In this document: positions 24,285 through 32,244 of the stretch, piece by piece
How the letters are laid out: each line of letters begins with the position of its first letter
Numbering within the stretch: position 1 is the stretch's first letter
Source of the DNA: Bacteroidota bacterium
Lineage (GTDB): Bacteria > Bacteroidota > Ignavibacteria > Kryptoniales > JAKASW01
DNA: 32,314 nucleotides
Assembly (NCBI GenBank): GCA_021789755.1
Contig: JAJYJD010000004.1
Location: 1 to 32,314, forward strand
Direction of reading: 5' to 3'
Made by a program: the position numbers and the translations under genes
Notes under the pieces: generated by a model
The model's input: only the letters and a program-made list of their open reading frames with translations
Database searches by the model: none
Told to the model about the DNA's origin: nothing

Positions 24285-26252
24285 CTAGTTCAAGAACTCC
24301 CAATTGATTCCGAGGCAGAAGCTGTTATCGAGAGCCGGATAAACCGGAGCCATTACGTAATTTTCGCCCGTGATATTGAAGATCGTAAAGTAGATTACCG
24401 CGTCTCCGACTCTTCCCCGCACGAAGAAATCGGTACTCCCGAACGGACCGAATTCATTCACGTCTGCTGGAACGTATATAAGGGCTTGCGGGTAAAAATC
24501 GTTTCCTGTGAATGTGCTCAACACTTTTCCCTTCAGACCCAGTTCGATATTCAGATGTCCCGTGAAGAGGATATTATGATAGTACAATTCGCCGGAAGCA
24601 AAATACTTCGGAAGCGAGTACACCTGGCTCCCGTCTGTTTTTTCATATATGTAATTGAAAGTGCCGGCGGCGGTGAACTTCCAGAGCGTGATGCGCATTG
24701 TTGCGTCGACGCCGTATATATCACGCTTGCTCAGGTTGGCTACGGATATGGTCGGATAAATCGGCTCTCCCGTGTAATTTGCCGAAAAGTAAATCGGGTT
24801 GTCGATTGTCCGGATGTAAGGCTTCACGAACAAAGCGACATTTTCGCCGAAATTGGCGGTCGCTTTAACTTGCAGTACCTTGTCCGTTTCAGCGGTCAGG
24901 TTCGGATTCCCTTTGAAATCCTGTGTCTTAGAATACATTTGAGACATACTCGGCGTATGACGCGAGATGCTCCCGCCGGCTTCAAGTTCGAAACTCTCAT
25001 TGCCGAGCCCGAACGACGCTCCCATCGCGGGATAGAATTCCGAACCTGCGAGATCGCCCCGGCCGAACACTCCGGCTTTCACAAAATTGAAAAGGCTGAA
25101 CTCGTCATCACCGTAAACCGAGATTCGGTTCCGTGAAGGAATGTTGGCAAACGAATTGTAGTAAGTCTCGTCCCGCACCGCCTCCGCCCCAAAATTAAGC
25201 TTCGTGCCGACGATCGTCTCACTCCCCCGTAAATTGGCTCCGAATCTTCTGCTAAGATTGCTCAGATAATACGGCAGAGATACGTCCCCGAACTGGAAGC
25301 TGTAATAATCGAAGAAGGCCGTCGCGGTCAGGAGACCGGTTGAATCGCGGGGATCCCATTGCGAATACGCGACCTGGAGATGATGTTGAAGGTAAGTGAG
25401 ATTTGCGTCCTGGCTCCGCACGAGAGTGTAGTATGCAGGGTCGAAGATATTTGCCGTTATGTTATACGGGAGATCGCCGCCTGTCACACCGCCTTTCGTC
25501 CGGTAATAGACTTCCGTGGCCGTCAGCTGCTTCGTGGAATCGATACTATATCGGAATTTACCCCGGATGTTCACGCCGTCATATACGGAATTCACGAAGC
25601 GGCCGTCGGTCGTCTGATGTTCGAAGCCGACGTCGATGTTCGAGTTGTAACCGATGTTCTGGGAAAACACCCCGTCGGTTATGAGGTAGTTGTAAGGTTC
25701 TTCGAGATGCCTGACTTTCGAGAATGGCACGGACTCGCTGTACAGTTGTGACTGGACATTCACTACCGCGCCGTTCGCATTGAACTGGTAAATCGGGGCT
25801 CTGACGGCGTCGATGTATTCAACATCCTTTGCGAATTCCATCGGGATGTGGTAGAGGTTCAGCATCGAAGTCGTCGGCTCGTTCATCTCTACGCCGTCGA
25901 GAAGATATTTCGTGTAGTCGCTTCCCAGGCCGTCGAAGTACAATGCCGACGGTGCACCCGGCTGGTACATGTTTGCAAGGAAAGTCCCGGGGATTTTCTG
26001 GAGCAGGTCGCCCGCATAAGTGTAATCGCTCCATCTTATGACGGAGTCCGGTATGGCGTATGACACGTTCGACGTTATTGTTCCGGATGTCCACACCGGG
26101 TTCACGAGATATTTCAGCGGGATGCCTGCGGTATCTGCCGCCGCGGTTTTGGCGGAATCTGCCTGCGAGTATGCGGCAGAAGCCGTCATTAGAATGAGCA
26201 TCGGGAAAATGAAGCCATTACACCTGGAGATAATCCTGACCCGGTTTGTCAT
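24285..26252 (-). CDS. Plug-domain (TonB-dependent-type) outer-membrane receptor
   Basis: A 655-residue outer-membrane beta-barrel with a signal peptide (FPMLILMTASAAYS, cleavage before QADS). Residues about 55-170 resemble a plug domain (AGDLLQKIPGTFLANMY, LYFDGLGSDYTKYLLDGVEMNEP). The remainder is repetitive amphipathic beta strands ending in an aromatic-rich terminal strand (FCLGINWEFLN). No obvious TonB box and no SusC-type N-terminal carboxypeptidase-like domain are seen, and it is shorter than SusC proteins, so it is closer to vitamin B12/siderophore-type or porin-like receptors. The substrate is unknown. It lies 46 bases downstream of namZ on the same strand, which suggests a cell-wall fragment or sugar as cargo, but this is inference. 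Confidence 0.82.
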   Translation of the reverse strand: MTNRVRIISRCNGFIFPMLILMTASAAYSQADSAKTAAADTAGIPLKYLVNPVWTSGTITSNVSYAIPDSVIRWSDYTYAGDLLQKIPGTFLANMYQPGAPSALYFDGLGSDYTKYLLDGVEMNEPTTSMLNLYHIPMEFAKDVEYIDAVRAPIYQFNANGAVVNVQSQLYSESVPFSKVRHLEEPYNYLITDGVFSQNIGYNSNIDVGFEHQTTDGRFVNSVYDGVNIRGKFRYSIDSTKQLTATEVYYRTKGGVTGGDLPYNITANIFDPAYYTLVRSQDANLTYLQHHLQVAYSQWDPRDSTGLLTATAFFDYYSFQFGDVSLPYYLSNLSRRFGANLRGSETIVGTKLNFGAEAVRDETYYNSFANIPSRNRISVYGDDEFSLFNFVKAGVFGRGDLAGSEFYPAMGASFGLGNESFELEAGGSISRHTPSMSQMYSKTQDFKGNPNLTAETDKVLQVKATANFGENVALFVKPYIRTIDNPIYFSANYTGEPIYPTISVANLSKRDIYGVDATMRITLWKFTAAGTFNYIYEKTDGSQVYSLPKYFASGELYYHNILFTGHLNIELGLKGKVLSTFTGNDFYPQALIYVPADVNEFGPFGSTDFFVRGRVGDAVIYFTIFNITGENYVMAPVYPALDNSFCLGINWEFLN

Positions 26253-26298
26253 TCAGCGCTGAGTATATTTAAGCCTTGAATCGAGAAAGCATACGATT

Positions 26299-27534
26299 TC
26301 ATCGATAAAGCAAATACTTTTCCCTCAGAATATCAAATTTCCTGATATCGTTTTGCCAGGAGGCAAAAATCTTGTCGGGTGTCGCGCCATTTTCAAGCAT
26401 TGACCGCACGGATGAAGTCCCTGCAAGCCTGTCGAAATAAGAAGGGATAAACTTGAATTCTCCCGGATATAGTTTGCGAATTGCCCAGACTATCGTGACG
26501 CCGGTCTCGACCGGCTTGAAGGAATCTCTCCCAGTAACGATGACTTTGATTCCGTGACAGAGCTCGCCTTCATATTTCGGCTTGACTGCCCAGGGGAATG
26601 AGCGTGGTGCAAACTCAAACGGCCGGAAAGTCACGCCCTCAAGATTTTGACTTTTCAACAATGATATCAGCTTCTTCGAGTCAATGTAAGGCGCGCCGAT
26701 TGTCTCGAACGGATGTTTGGTCCCGCGTCCTTCCGATACGTTCGTGGCTTCCAGCAAAACGTTTCCGGGATAAACCTCGACAGCATTCATATCGGGAAGA
26801 TTCGGCGAAGGGGTGACCCATTTAAGCCCCGTCTCGTCGTACCACATATTCCTTTTATAATTCTCCATCCTGACCACTGCGAGCTCTGCCTGTACTCCAC
26901 CCTCGAGCATTCCGCCATTGTTCATCATCGTCGCCAATTCGCCCGGTGTCATTCCGTAGACACTAGGGATCGGCTGGATCCCTACAAATGATCTCAAGGA
27001 ATCGACGAGCACGGGCCCGTCAACTAAATTCGCCCGGAGCATGTCAGGCTTGTCGAGAACGATAAACTTGATATGATTCTCCGCGGCAGCCTCGAGGCAG
27101 TAGTCGAGCGTGCTTATGTAAGTATAAAACCTTGTGCCGACGTCCTGGATATCGTATATCAGGACGTCGATCCCCTTGAGCATCTGCGGCGTCGGCTTCT
27201 TCGTTTTCCCGTAAAGAGAGTAAACAGGCACGCCGGTTTTCTTGTCGAAACCTGACGAGACCTCCTCCCCCGCGGACGCTTTTCCCCTTATACCGTGCTC
27301 GGGAGAAAAGAGAGCGACGAGCTTGACACCCGGCAGCTTCGAGAGCACGTCGACGATATGCCTGCCATCCTGCATCTCGCCGCTCTGGTTCGTAATTATT
27401 CCGATCGACTCACCTTTGATAAGATTGAGATCCTTTTCCACGAAGACTTCGTCTCCGGTTTTCACCCTTTGCTGCGCCGGCACATTCAACGCAACCGAGA
27501 ACAAGAGAATAAGAATCGACAGTGACCGCTTCAT
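26299..27534 (-). CDS. namZ: DUF1343/NamZ exo-beta-N-acetylmuramidase
   Basis: A 411-residue secreted or periplasmic protein with a signal peptide (MKRSLSILILLFSVALNVPA, cleavage before QQ). NamZ enzymes release terminal MurNAc from peptidoglycan fragments. Conserved blocks: GIITNQSG, FSPEHGIRGKASAGE, YDIQDVGTRFYTYISTL, SPNLPDMNAVEVYPG and TNVSEGRGTKHPFE with the following IGAPYID. One difference from family members as I remember them: the block usually reading LDRPNP-GG is here LDKPDMLRANLVDGPVL, lacking the NP-GG step. The start overlaps the Nudix gene stop (ATGA), implying coupling. Together with the outer-membrane receptor it points to muropeptide recycling or scavenging. Confidence 0.9.
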   Translation of the reverse strand: MKRSLSILILLFSVALNVPAQQRVKTGDEVFVEKDLNLIKGESIGIITNQSGEMQDGRHIVDVLSKLPGVKLVALFSPEHGIRGKASAGEEVSSGFDKKTGVPVYSLYGKTKKPTPQMLKGIDVLIYDIQDVGTRFYTYISTLDYCLEAAAENHIKFIVLDKPDMLRANLVDGPVLVDSLRSFVGIQPIPSVYGMTPGELATMMNNGGMLEGGVQAELAVVRMENYKRNMWYDETGLKWVTPSPNLPDMNAVEVYPGNVLLEATNVSEGRGTKHPFETIGAPYIDSKKLISLLKSQNLEGVTFRPFEFAPRSFPWAVKPKYEGELCHGIKVIVTGRDSFKPVETGVTIVWAIRKLYPGEFKFIPSYFDRLAGTSSVRSMLENGATPDKIFASWQNDIRKFDILREKYLLYR

Positions 27535-28088
27535 TTATTTTTCTCCTTTATGAATGCCGAAACACTCCGGCGGGAAAGTAACCATGCTGCGAGCGTCATA
27601 CCGTCCCAGATGGTTCCATCTTCAACAAGCTTCTCAAATTCCGTGACGGACATCCTGAGCAGCTCGAATTCCTCAGATTCATCTTTCTCACGGTACGCCC
27701 GGCTCATGCCGGTGGCGAGAAAGACCCTGCAGACCTCATCGGTGGCACCGTTGAATGGATTGAATTCGCCGATCTCTTTCCACTCTGCGGCCGCAAGATG
27801 TGCTTCTTCCGCCAGCTCGTTTTTCGCCGTCATCAGGAAATCTCCGTTCTTCACGCCTCCGCTTGCGAACTCGATGCTCTCCCTCTTCCACAGATACCTG
27901 AATTGCCTGACCAGGACCAGGGTCTCGTCATCTTCGACAGCGACGACCATCACCGACCCCGGCGAGTGCACGTAATGGTACTCCCCGGCCTGACCGCCGG
28001 GGAGCGTGTAATTATCCAGCTTGTATTCCCAATAGGGATTTTTGAAAAGTAGTTTTGAGGCGAGGGTTTCCAGCTTCTTGAGGGACAA
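27531..28088 (-). CDS. Nudix hydrolase, ADP-ribose pyrophosphatase-like, with degenerate Nudix box
   Basis: A 185-residue protein with the fold of ADP-ribose/nucleoside-diphosphate-sugar pyrophosphatases: an N-terminal dimerisation strand region, VMVVAVEDDETLVLVRQFRY, then the Nudix segment GGVKNGDFLMTAKNELAEEA. The catalytic E-L-x-E-E core is kept, but the box is one residue shorter than GX5EX7REUXEEXGU, the first glutamate is aspartate, the arginine is asparagine, and the late glycine is replaced. Activity may be retained with altered metal binding, or the protein may be specialised. It starts two bases after ndk and overlaps namZ by four bases, so it is clearly co-transcribed with both. 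Confidence 0.82.
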   Translation of the reverse strand: MSLKKLETLASKLLFKNPYWEYKLDNYTLPGGQAGEYHYVHSPGSVMVVAVEDDETLVLVRQFRYLWKRESIEFASGGVKNGDFLMTAKNELAEEAHLAAAEWKEIGEFNPFNGATDEVCRVFLATGMSRAYREKDESEEFELLRMSVTEFEKLVEDGTIWDGMTLAAWLLSRRSVSAFIKEKNK

Positions 28089-28090
28089 GT

Positions 28091-28513
28091 CTACTGCAAT
28101 TCGACGATCTCTCGTTCCGAGAAAAAGAACCCGATCTCACGTTCCGCGTTCTCGGGTGAATCCGATCCGTGGACTATATTTTCGCCTTTGCTTTCTGCAA
28201 AGTCTTTTCTTATGGTACCAGGTACGGCGTCCTTAGGATCCGTAGCGCCGATAAGCTTCCTGAACTCCTCGAATGCATTTTCCTTTTCCAGCACCATCGG
28301 GACACAAGGTCCGGAAGTCATGAACTCGACCAGACCGCCGTAGAAGGGACGTTCCTTATGGACGGCATAGAATTCTCCGGCCGCCGCCTTGTTAAGGCGT
28401 ACCATCTTCAGACCGACTATCTTGAAATTGGCTTTCTGTATTCTTGCGATGACTTCGCCGGCGAGATTTCTTCTTACGCAATCCGGTTTCAATATTGCAA
28501 GTGTGCGACTCAT
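28091..28513 (-). CDS. ndk: Nucleoside diphosphate kinase
   Basis: A 140-residue housekeeping enzyme that balances nucleoside triphosphates by phosphoryl transfer through a histidine. [20 protein letters not shown] at the N-terminus, [16 protein letters not shown] in the middle and the active-site [20 protein letters not shown] (phospho-histidine in IVHGSDS) are all intact and the length is normal. It lies 74 bases downstream of sucD with a hairpin between them, and two bases before the Nudix gene. Confidence 0.97.
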   Translation of the reverse strand: MSRTLAILKPDCVRRNLAGEVIARIQKANFKIVGLKMVRLNKAAAGEFYAVHKERPFYGGLVEFMTSGPCVPMVLEKENAFEEFRKLIGATDPKDAVPGTIRKDFAESKGENIVHGSDSPENAEREIGFFFSEREIVELQ

Positions 28514-28550
28514 ATTTTACTTCAGTTTCCTTTCGGACTTTTGGGCCGGC

Positions 28551-28575
28551 AGCTTCCTGAAGTCGACAGGAAGCT
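28551..28575. terminator. Hairpin in the sucD-ndk gap
   Basis: AGCTTCCT (28551-28558) pairs perfectly with AGGAAGCT (28568-28575), nine-base loop, about a dozen bases after the sucD stop. No U-tract follows in the gene direction, so it may be a partial terminator, an mRNA 3'-end stabiliser or a processing site within the operon. Confidence 0.45.
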
Positions 28576-28587
28576 TCCGACGTGCTT

Positions 28588-29547
28588 TTACTTCTTTTTT
28601 GATTTTGACGAGTTCCTTCTTGATTTCCGCCCACCCGACGGTTTCCTTACCGTGACGCTGGTTTTCTTCTTCGTCTTTTTGCCGAGGACCTTTGCGACTG
28701 CATCGCCGATCATAGCGGGGCTTTCAACCACGACGATGCCGGCTTTTTTCATAGCCTTCATCTTTTCGTCCGCCGTCCCGTGTCCGCCGGAAATGATCGC
28801 ACCGGCATGGCCCATCCTTCTTCCGGGAGGGGCTGTGCGCCCCGCGATGAACCCGACAACCGGTTTATTGAAATTCTTATATATATATGCCGCTGCTTCT
28901 TCTTCAGCCGTCCCGCCTATCTCGCCGATCATAACGACGGCCTCGGTCTGCTCGTCGTCCTTGAAAAGCTTCAGAGTGTCGACGAATTTCGTACCAATAA
29001 CGGGGTCACCGCCTATACCGACGCATGTGGACTGGCCGTAGCCGTGTGCCGTCACCTGGGCTACTGCTTCGTATGTGAGCGTTCCGCTCCTCGAGATCAA
29101 TCCTACAGCCCCTTTCCTGTGGATGAATCCCGGCATTATGCCGACTTTCGCTTTCCCCGGCGAGATGACTCCGGGACAATTCGGCCCGACCATCCTGACA
29201 TTCTTCTTCTTGAGAAAGTCGTACACGCCGACCATATCGCGGACCGGGATACCTTCGGTTATGCAGACGATGAGACGGACACCGGCGTCCGCCGCTTCCA
29301 CGATCGCGTCGGGAGCGAATGCCGCGGGTACAAATATGACCGAGGTATTGGCACCCTCTTTTTCGACCGCCTCGGCGACGGTGTTGAACACCGGGACGCC
29401 TATGTGCTTCGTGCCGCCCTTGCCTGGTGTAACGCCACCGACGACCTTTGTACCGTATTCGATCATTTGTTCAGCATGGAATGAACCTTCGCCCCCGGTG
29501 ATTCCCTGAACCACGAGGCGCGTCGATTTGTCAACAAGGATGCTCAT
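28588..29547 (-). CDS. sucD: Succinyl-CoA synthetase (ADP-forming) alpha subunit
   Basis: A 319-residue alpha subunit that binds CoA and carries the phospho-histidine. [18 protein letters not shown] at the N-terminus, [34 protein letters not shown]-type loop, [10 protein letters not shown] and the active-site [17 protein letters not shown] are all present. The C-terminus is longer than usual by roughly 25 residues, a basic low-complexity tail ([18 protein letters not shown]). No sucC lies beside it; the beta subunit must be encoded elsewhere. Links functionally to the korA/korBC genes in the same window through succinyl-CoA. Twelve bases separate it from gatA upstream. Confidence 0.95.
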   Translation of the reverse strand: MSILVDKSTRLVVQGITGGEGSFHAEQMIEYGTKVVGGVTPGKGGTKHIGVPVFNTVAEAVEKEGANTSVIFVPAAFAPDAIVEAADAGVRLIVCITEGIPVRDMVGVYDFLKKKNVRMVGPNCPGVISPGKAKVGIMPGFIHRKGAVGLISRSGTLTYEAVAQVTAHGYGQSTCVGIGGDPVIGTKFVDTLKLFKDDEQTEAVVMIGEIGGTAEEEAAAYIYKNFNKPVVGFIAGRTAPPGRRMGHAGAIISGGHGTADEKMKAMKKAGIVVVESPAMIGDAVAKVLGKKTKKKTSVTVRKPSGGRKSRRNSSKSKKK

Positions 29548-29559
29548 TTTAGCTCTCTT

Positions 29560-30981
29560 TCAACTCTTCAATGATTGTTCAATGTAGTGTGCCAATGTCA
29601 GTATCGTATCTTCCTCGAACTGCCGTCCAAGCAGCTGTAATCCGATCGGGAGTGAAGCAGAATCTCTTCCTACCGGCAAGGAGACAGCGGGTATGCCGGC
29701 GAGGTTTGCAGAGACCGTGAATATATCTGAAAGATACATCTGTATCGGATCCGAAGTCTTCTCGCCGATCTTGAACGCGGTGGTCGGCGCAGTCGGCGTA
29801 ATTATCGCATCGACATTCTGAAAGGCGTCGTCGAAATCCCGTTTGATGAGCCTCCGGACGCGTTGTGCCTTTCCGTAGTACGCGTCGTAGTACCCGGCCG
29901 AAAGCACAAATGTGCCGAGCATTATCCTTCGTTTCACCTCCGGGCCGAACCCTTCCGACCTGGAGTCGACGTACATATCTTCGAGCTCTTCCACGCCCCC
30001 GGACCTGTGACCGTAACGAGCCCCGTCGTACCTTTCAAGATTCGAGGAAGCCTCGGCGGTCGCGAGAATGTAGTAGGTCGGGATCGTATAGTCGAGATGT
30101 GGTATCGACACATCTTTAATCTCGACACCGGACGAACGAAGCATGTTTATTTGCTTCTCGACGGCCTGCCGAACATCGTCGGCAACTCCGGCACTGAGAG
30201 CCTCCTTCGCTATACCGACTTTGAATTTACCGGCGTCGCGGTCCAGCAAGGAAGTATAAGATGGTACGGGTTTATCGGCGGAAGTTGAATCCCGCTCATC
30301 ATGACCGGCAATAACTTCCATCAACAGCGCGACATCGTAAACTGAATTAGCGAAAGGTCCTATGACGTCAAACGACGAAGCGAAAGCAACGAGCCCGTAC
30401 CTCGAAACACGTCCATATGTCGGTTTGAGTCCAACCACACCGCAGAAGGATGCCGGCTGCCGGATAGATCCGCCGGTATCGGTACCCAGCGCCGCGTGGC
30501 AAAGTCCTGCCGCCACAGCCGCGGCACTTCCGCCGCTCGACCCTCCCGGAACTCTCGATGTGTCCACAGGATTCCGTACGGCGCCGAACGCGCTGTATTC
30601 AGTGGACGACCCCATCGCGAACTCATCCATATTGGTCTTGCCGATTACGACTGCATCTTCCTGCTCCAGGCGTTCTATTACCGTTGCGTCGTACACCGAA
30701 GTGAAATTCCCGAGTATCTTCGATCCGCAGGTGAGCCTCTTGTCCTTCATGGCGATGACATCTTTCACGCCAAGGACGAGGCCGGCCAGTTTCCCCTGCG
30801 TGCCGGCTCTTATCTTCGCGTCGACTTTCTCCGCCGCCTGAATCGATTCATCGAACAACTGCAGGAAAGCGTTCAGGTCCGTTCTTGATCTTGCCCTATT
30901 AAGATAAGCCTCTGCGACATTCCTGCACGAGGCCTCCCCGGCGAGAAGTGTTTTTCTGAAATTCTGATATGTATCCGGCAA
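29560..30981 (-). CDS. gatA: Aspartyl/glutamyl-tRNA(Asn/Gln) amidotransferase subunit A
   Basis: A 473-residue amidase-family subunit that frees ammonia from glutamine for transamidation of mischarged Glu-tRNA(Gln) or Asp-tRNA(Asn). The catalytic lysine is in LGVKDVIAMKD; the glycine/serine-rich segment GGSSGGSAAAVAAG holds the Ser-cisSer pair, with DTGGSIRQPASFCG following. Length and the LPIGLQLLGRQFEED C-terminal motif are normal. It starts eight bases after the last tatA-like gene. gatB and gatC are not in the window, so the complex is encoded at scattered loci. Confidence 0.96.
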   Translation of the reverse strand: MPDTYQNFRKTLLAGEASCRNVAEAYLNRARSRTDLNAFLQLFDESIQAAEKVDAKIRAGTQGKLAGLVLGVKDVIAMKDKRLTCGSKILGNFTSVYDATVIERLEQEDAVVIGKTNMDEFAMGSSTEYSAFGAVRNPVDTSRVPGGSSGGSAAAVAAGLCHAALGTDTGGSIRQPASFCGVVGLKPTYGRVSRYGLVAFASSFDVIGPFANSVYDVALLMEVIAGHDERDSTSADKPVPSYTSLLDRDAGKFKVGIAKEALSAGVADDVRQAVEKQINMLRSSGVEIKDVSIPHLDYTIPTYYILATAEASSNLERYDGARYGHRSGGVEELEDMYVDSRSEGFGPEVKRRIMLGTFVLSAGYYDAYYGKAQRVRRLIKRDFDDAFQNVDAIITPTAPTTAFKIGEKTSDPIQMYLSDIFTVSANLAGIPAVSLPVGRDSASLPIGLQLLGRQFEEDTILTLAHYIEQSLKS

Positions 30982-30989
30982 AACTCTAT

Positions 30990-31253
30990 TTACTTTAGTT
31001 CGGTATTCGACTGAGGATCGGCTTTGGAACTCCCGGAAACCGAAGGATCGATAGCCTTGGGGGCGGGCTGCACTTTCGGCTCTTCGCTCACCGGCTTCTG
31101 GATTTCGTCCGACACGTCTCTCATCGCCTTCCTGAATTCCCTTATCCCTTTACCGATCGACTGGGCAATATCCGGTATCTTTTTCGGACCGAAGAAAATA
31201 ATAAGTACGAAAAGGATCAGCAGAATTTTGCCGAAGCTAAAATCTTCAAACAT
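30990..31253 (-). CDS. TatA/B-family twin-arginine translocase subunit (copy 4 in transcription order)
   Basis: An 87-residue protein with one N-terminal membrane helix (ILLILFVLIIF), the FGPKKIPDIAQSIGKG hinge, an amphipathic helix (REFRKAMRDVSDEI) and a charged disordered tail. It is the TatA/B architecture. The residue before the helix is lysine (FSFGKILL) rather than the usual polar or acidic one. Preceded by CACAAAGAG-ATG, like its neighbours. It is the most gatA-proximal of four tandem copies, eight bases from gatA. Confidence 0.85.
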   Translation of the reverse strand: MFEDFSFGKILLILFVLIIFFGPKKIPDIAQSIGKGIREFRKAMRDVSDEIQKPVSEEPKVQPAPKAIDPSVSGSSKADPQSNTELK

Positions 31254-31322
31254 CTCTTTGTGCTCCGGAGTTCGCCGATGCTCACTCCATTTGATTCTAG
31301 TTCGTCTGAAACACGCACAGAC

Positions 31323-31354
31323 TTCAGCGCGCCTTCAGAACCTGACGCGCTGAA
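31323..31354. terminator. Strong hairpin between two tatA-like copies
   Basis: TTCAGCGCG (31323-31331) and CGCGCTGAA (31346-31354) form a nine-base-pair stem, and a nested TCAG/CTGA pair continues it across a three-base bulge. It lies in the 206-base gap between tatA copies. No U-run, so a pause, attenuator or processing site is as likely as a terminator. The rest of the gap holds no gene. Confidence 0.45.
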
Positions 31355-31459
31355 ACGTTACTAATTTAAAAGCACAGAGGCTATCTTCAAAACCACTGAA
31401 ACGTCACCAGGAATGCCGCAAATGCCCGTAAGGATGAAGATTAAGGAAAGGAGTGAATT

Positions 31460-31726
31460 TCAGGACTTTGTTTCTGTCTTAGAACGCGCGTCCGTCTTCG
31501 ATTCGGCACCCGCCGCCGGCGGTCGAATCTCTTTGGCTTTCGGTGTCGCGTCGCTGTTCGCCGAAGTCGACACATCCTCCTGAATATCCTTCATAGCCTT
31601 CTTGAACTCGCGGATTCCCTTTCCGATCGACTGTGCTATGTCAGGTATCTTCTTCGGTCCGAAGAAAATTATCAGCACAACGGCTATCAGCAGCAACTTG
31701 TCCCAACTAAGGAGGTCTTCAAGCAT
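31460..31726 (-). CDS. TatA/B-family twin-arginine translocase subunit (copy 3)
   Basis: An 88-residue single-helix protein: WDKLLLIAVVLIIF membrane segment, FGPKKIPDIAQSIGKG hinge, an EFKKAMKDIQEDV amphipathic helix, and a low-complexity tail rich in A, K, T, S and E. The hinge and helix are nearly identical to copies 2 and 4, indicating tandem duplication. As in copy 4 a lysine occupies the position before the helix. CAAAGAAG immediately precedes the ATG. It is followed by a 206-base gap containing a strong hairpin. Confidence 0.85.
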   Translation of the reverse strand: MLEDLLSWDKLLLIAVVLIIFFGPKKIPDIAQSIGKGIREFKKAMKDIQEDVSTSANSDATPKAKEIRPPAAGAESKTDARSKTETKS

Positions 31727-31770
31727 CTTCTTTGCCTAATTCGTAACTGTTTCGTGTGTCGCGGTAAAAA

Positions 31771-32043
31771 TCATGACTGGACTTTCGCATCTGTTCCTGC
31801 GCTTCTCTTCAAATCCTGATTGGCGGATGGCTGTCCAAGTTCGTTCTGTTTCTGTGGTTTGGGAGTCGGCTCTTCGTTTATCGATTTGGAGACTTCATCC
31901 TGAACGTCCTTCATCGCCCGCTTGAATTCGCGGATCCCCTTGCCGATAGACTGCGCGATATCCGGAATTCGCTTCGGGCCGAAGAACACTATAAGTACGA
32001 CAATGATTATGAAAAGCTCACCGAAACCGATGTTCTCAAACAT
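31771..32043 (-). CDS. TatA/B-family subunit with TatB-like N-terminus (copy 2)
   Basis: A 90-residue single-helix protein. Its start, FENIGFGELFIIIVVLIVFF, has the conserved glutamate at the helix entrance and the IGF-EL pattern typical of TatB, followed by FGPKRIPDIAQSIGKG and the amphipathic helix. TatB is normally longer than TatA; here the length is like TatA, so the assignment to TatB function is tentative. It lies 18 bases downstream of copy 1. TatB-type proteins pair with TatC to receive signal peptides, whereas TatA multimerises to form the translocation site. Confidence 0.82.
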   Translation of the reverse strand: MFENIGFGELFIIIVVLIVFFGPKRIPDIAQSIGKGIREFKRAMKDVQDEVSKSINEEPTPKPQKQNELGQPSANQDLKRSAGTDAKVQS

Positions 32044-32061
32044 TTTCTTTGAAACTTCTCT

Positions 32062-32244
32062 CTAGTCTTTCTTTTCTTCTTCTTTCTTCTCGCTTCCCTC
32101 TGCGGGCTCTTTCACTGCCTTCTTAAACTCCTTGATTCCTTTTCCGATGCCCTGCGCCAATTCCGGTATTTTCTTTCCGCCGAAAAGGAGCAATAACGCG
32201 ACAACGATCAGGATTATTTCTGTCGGGCCTATCGATTCAAACAT
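32062..32244 (-). CDS. tatA: TatA-type twin-arginine translocase subunit (copy 1)
   Basis: A 60-residue classical TatA: short N-terminus (MFESIGPTE), one membrane helix ([12 protein letters not shown]), the [16 protein letters not shown] hinge, an amphipathic helix ([10 protein letters not shown]) and an acidic/lysine tail. FGG instead of FGP sets it apart from the other three copies. GGAGG precedes the ATG by seven bases, the best ribosome binding site of the four, consistent with it being first and most expressed. tatC is not in the window. Beyond it, 32245-32314 holds only leader sequence. Confidence 0.92.
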   Translation of the reverse strand: MFESIGPTEIILIVVALLLLFGGKKIPELAQGIGKGIKEFKKAVKEPAEGSEKKEEEKKD

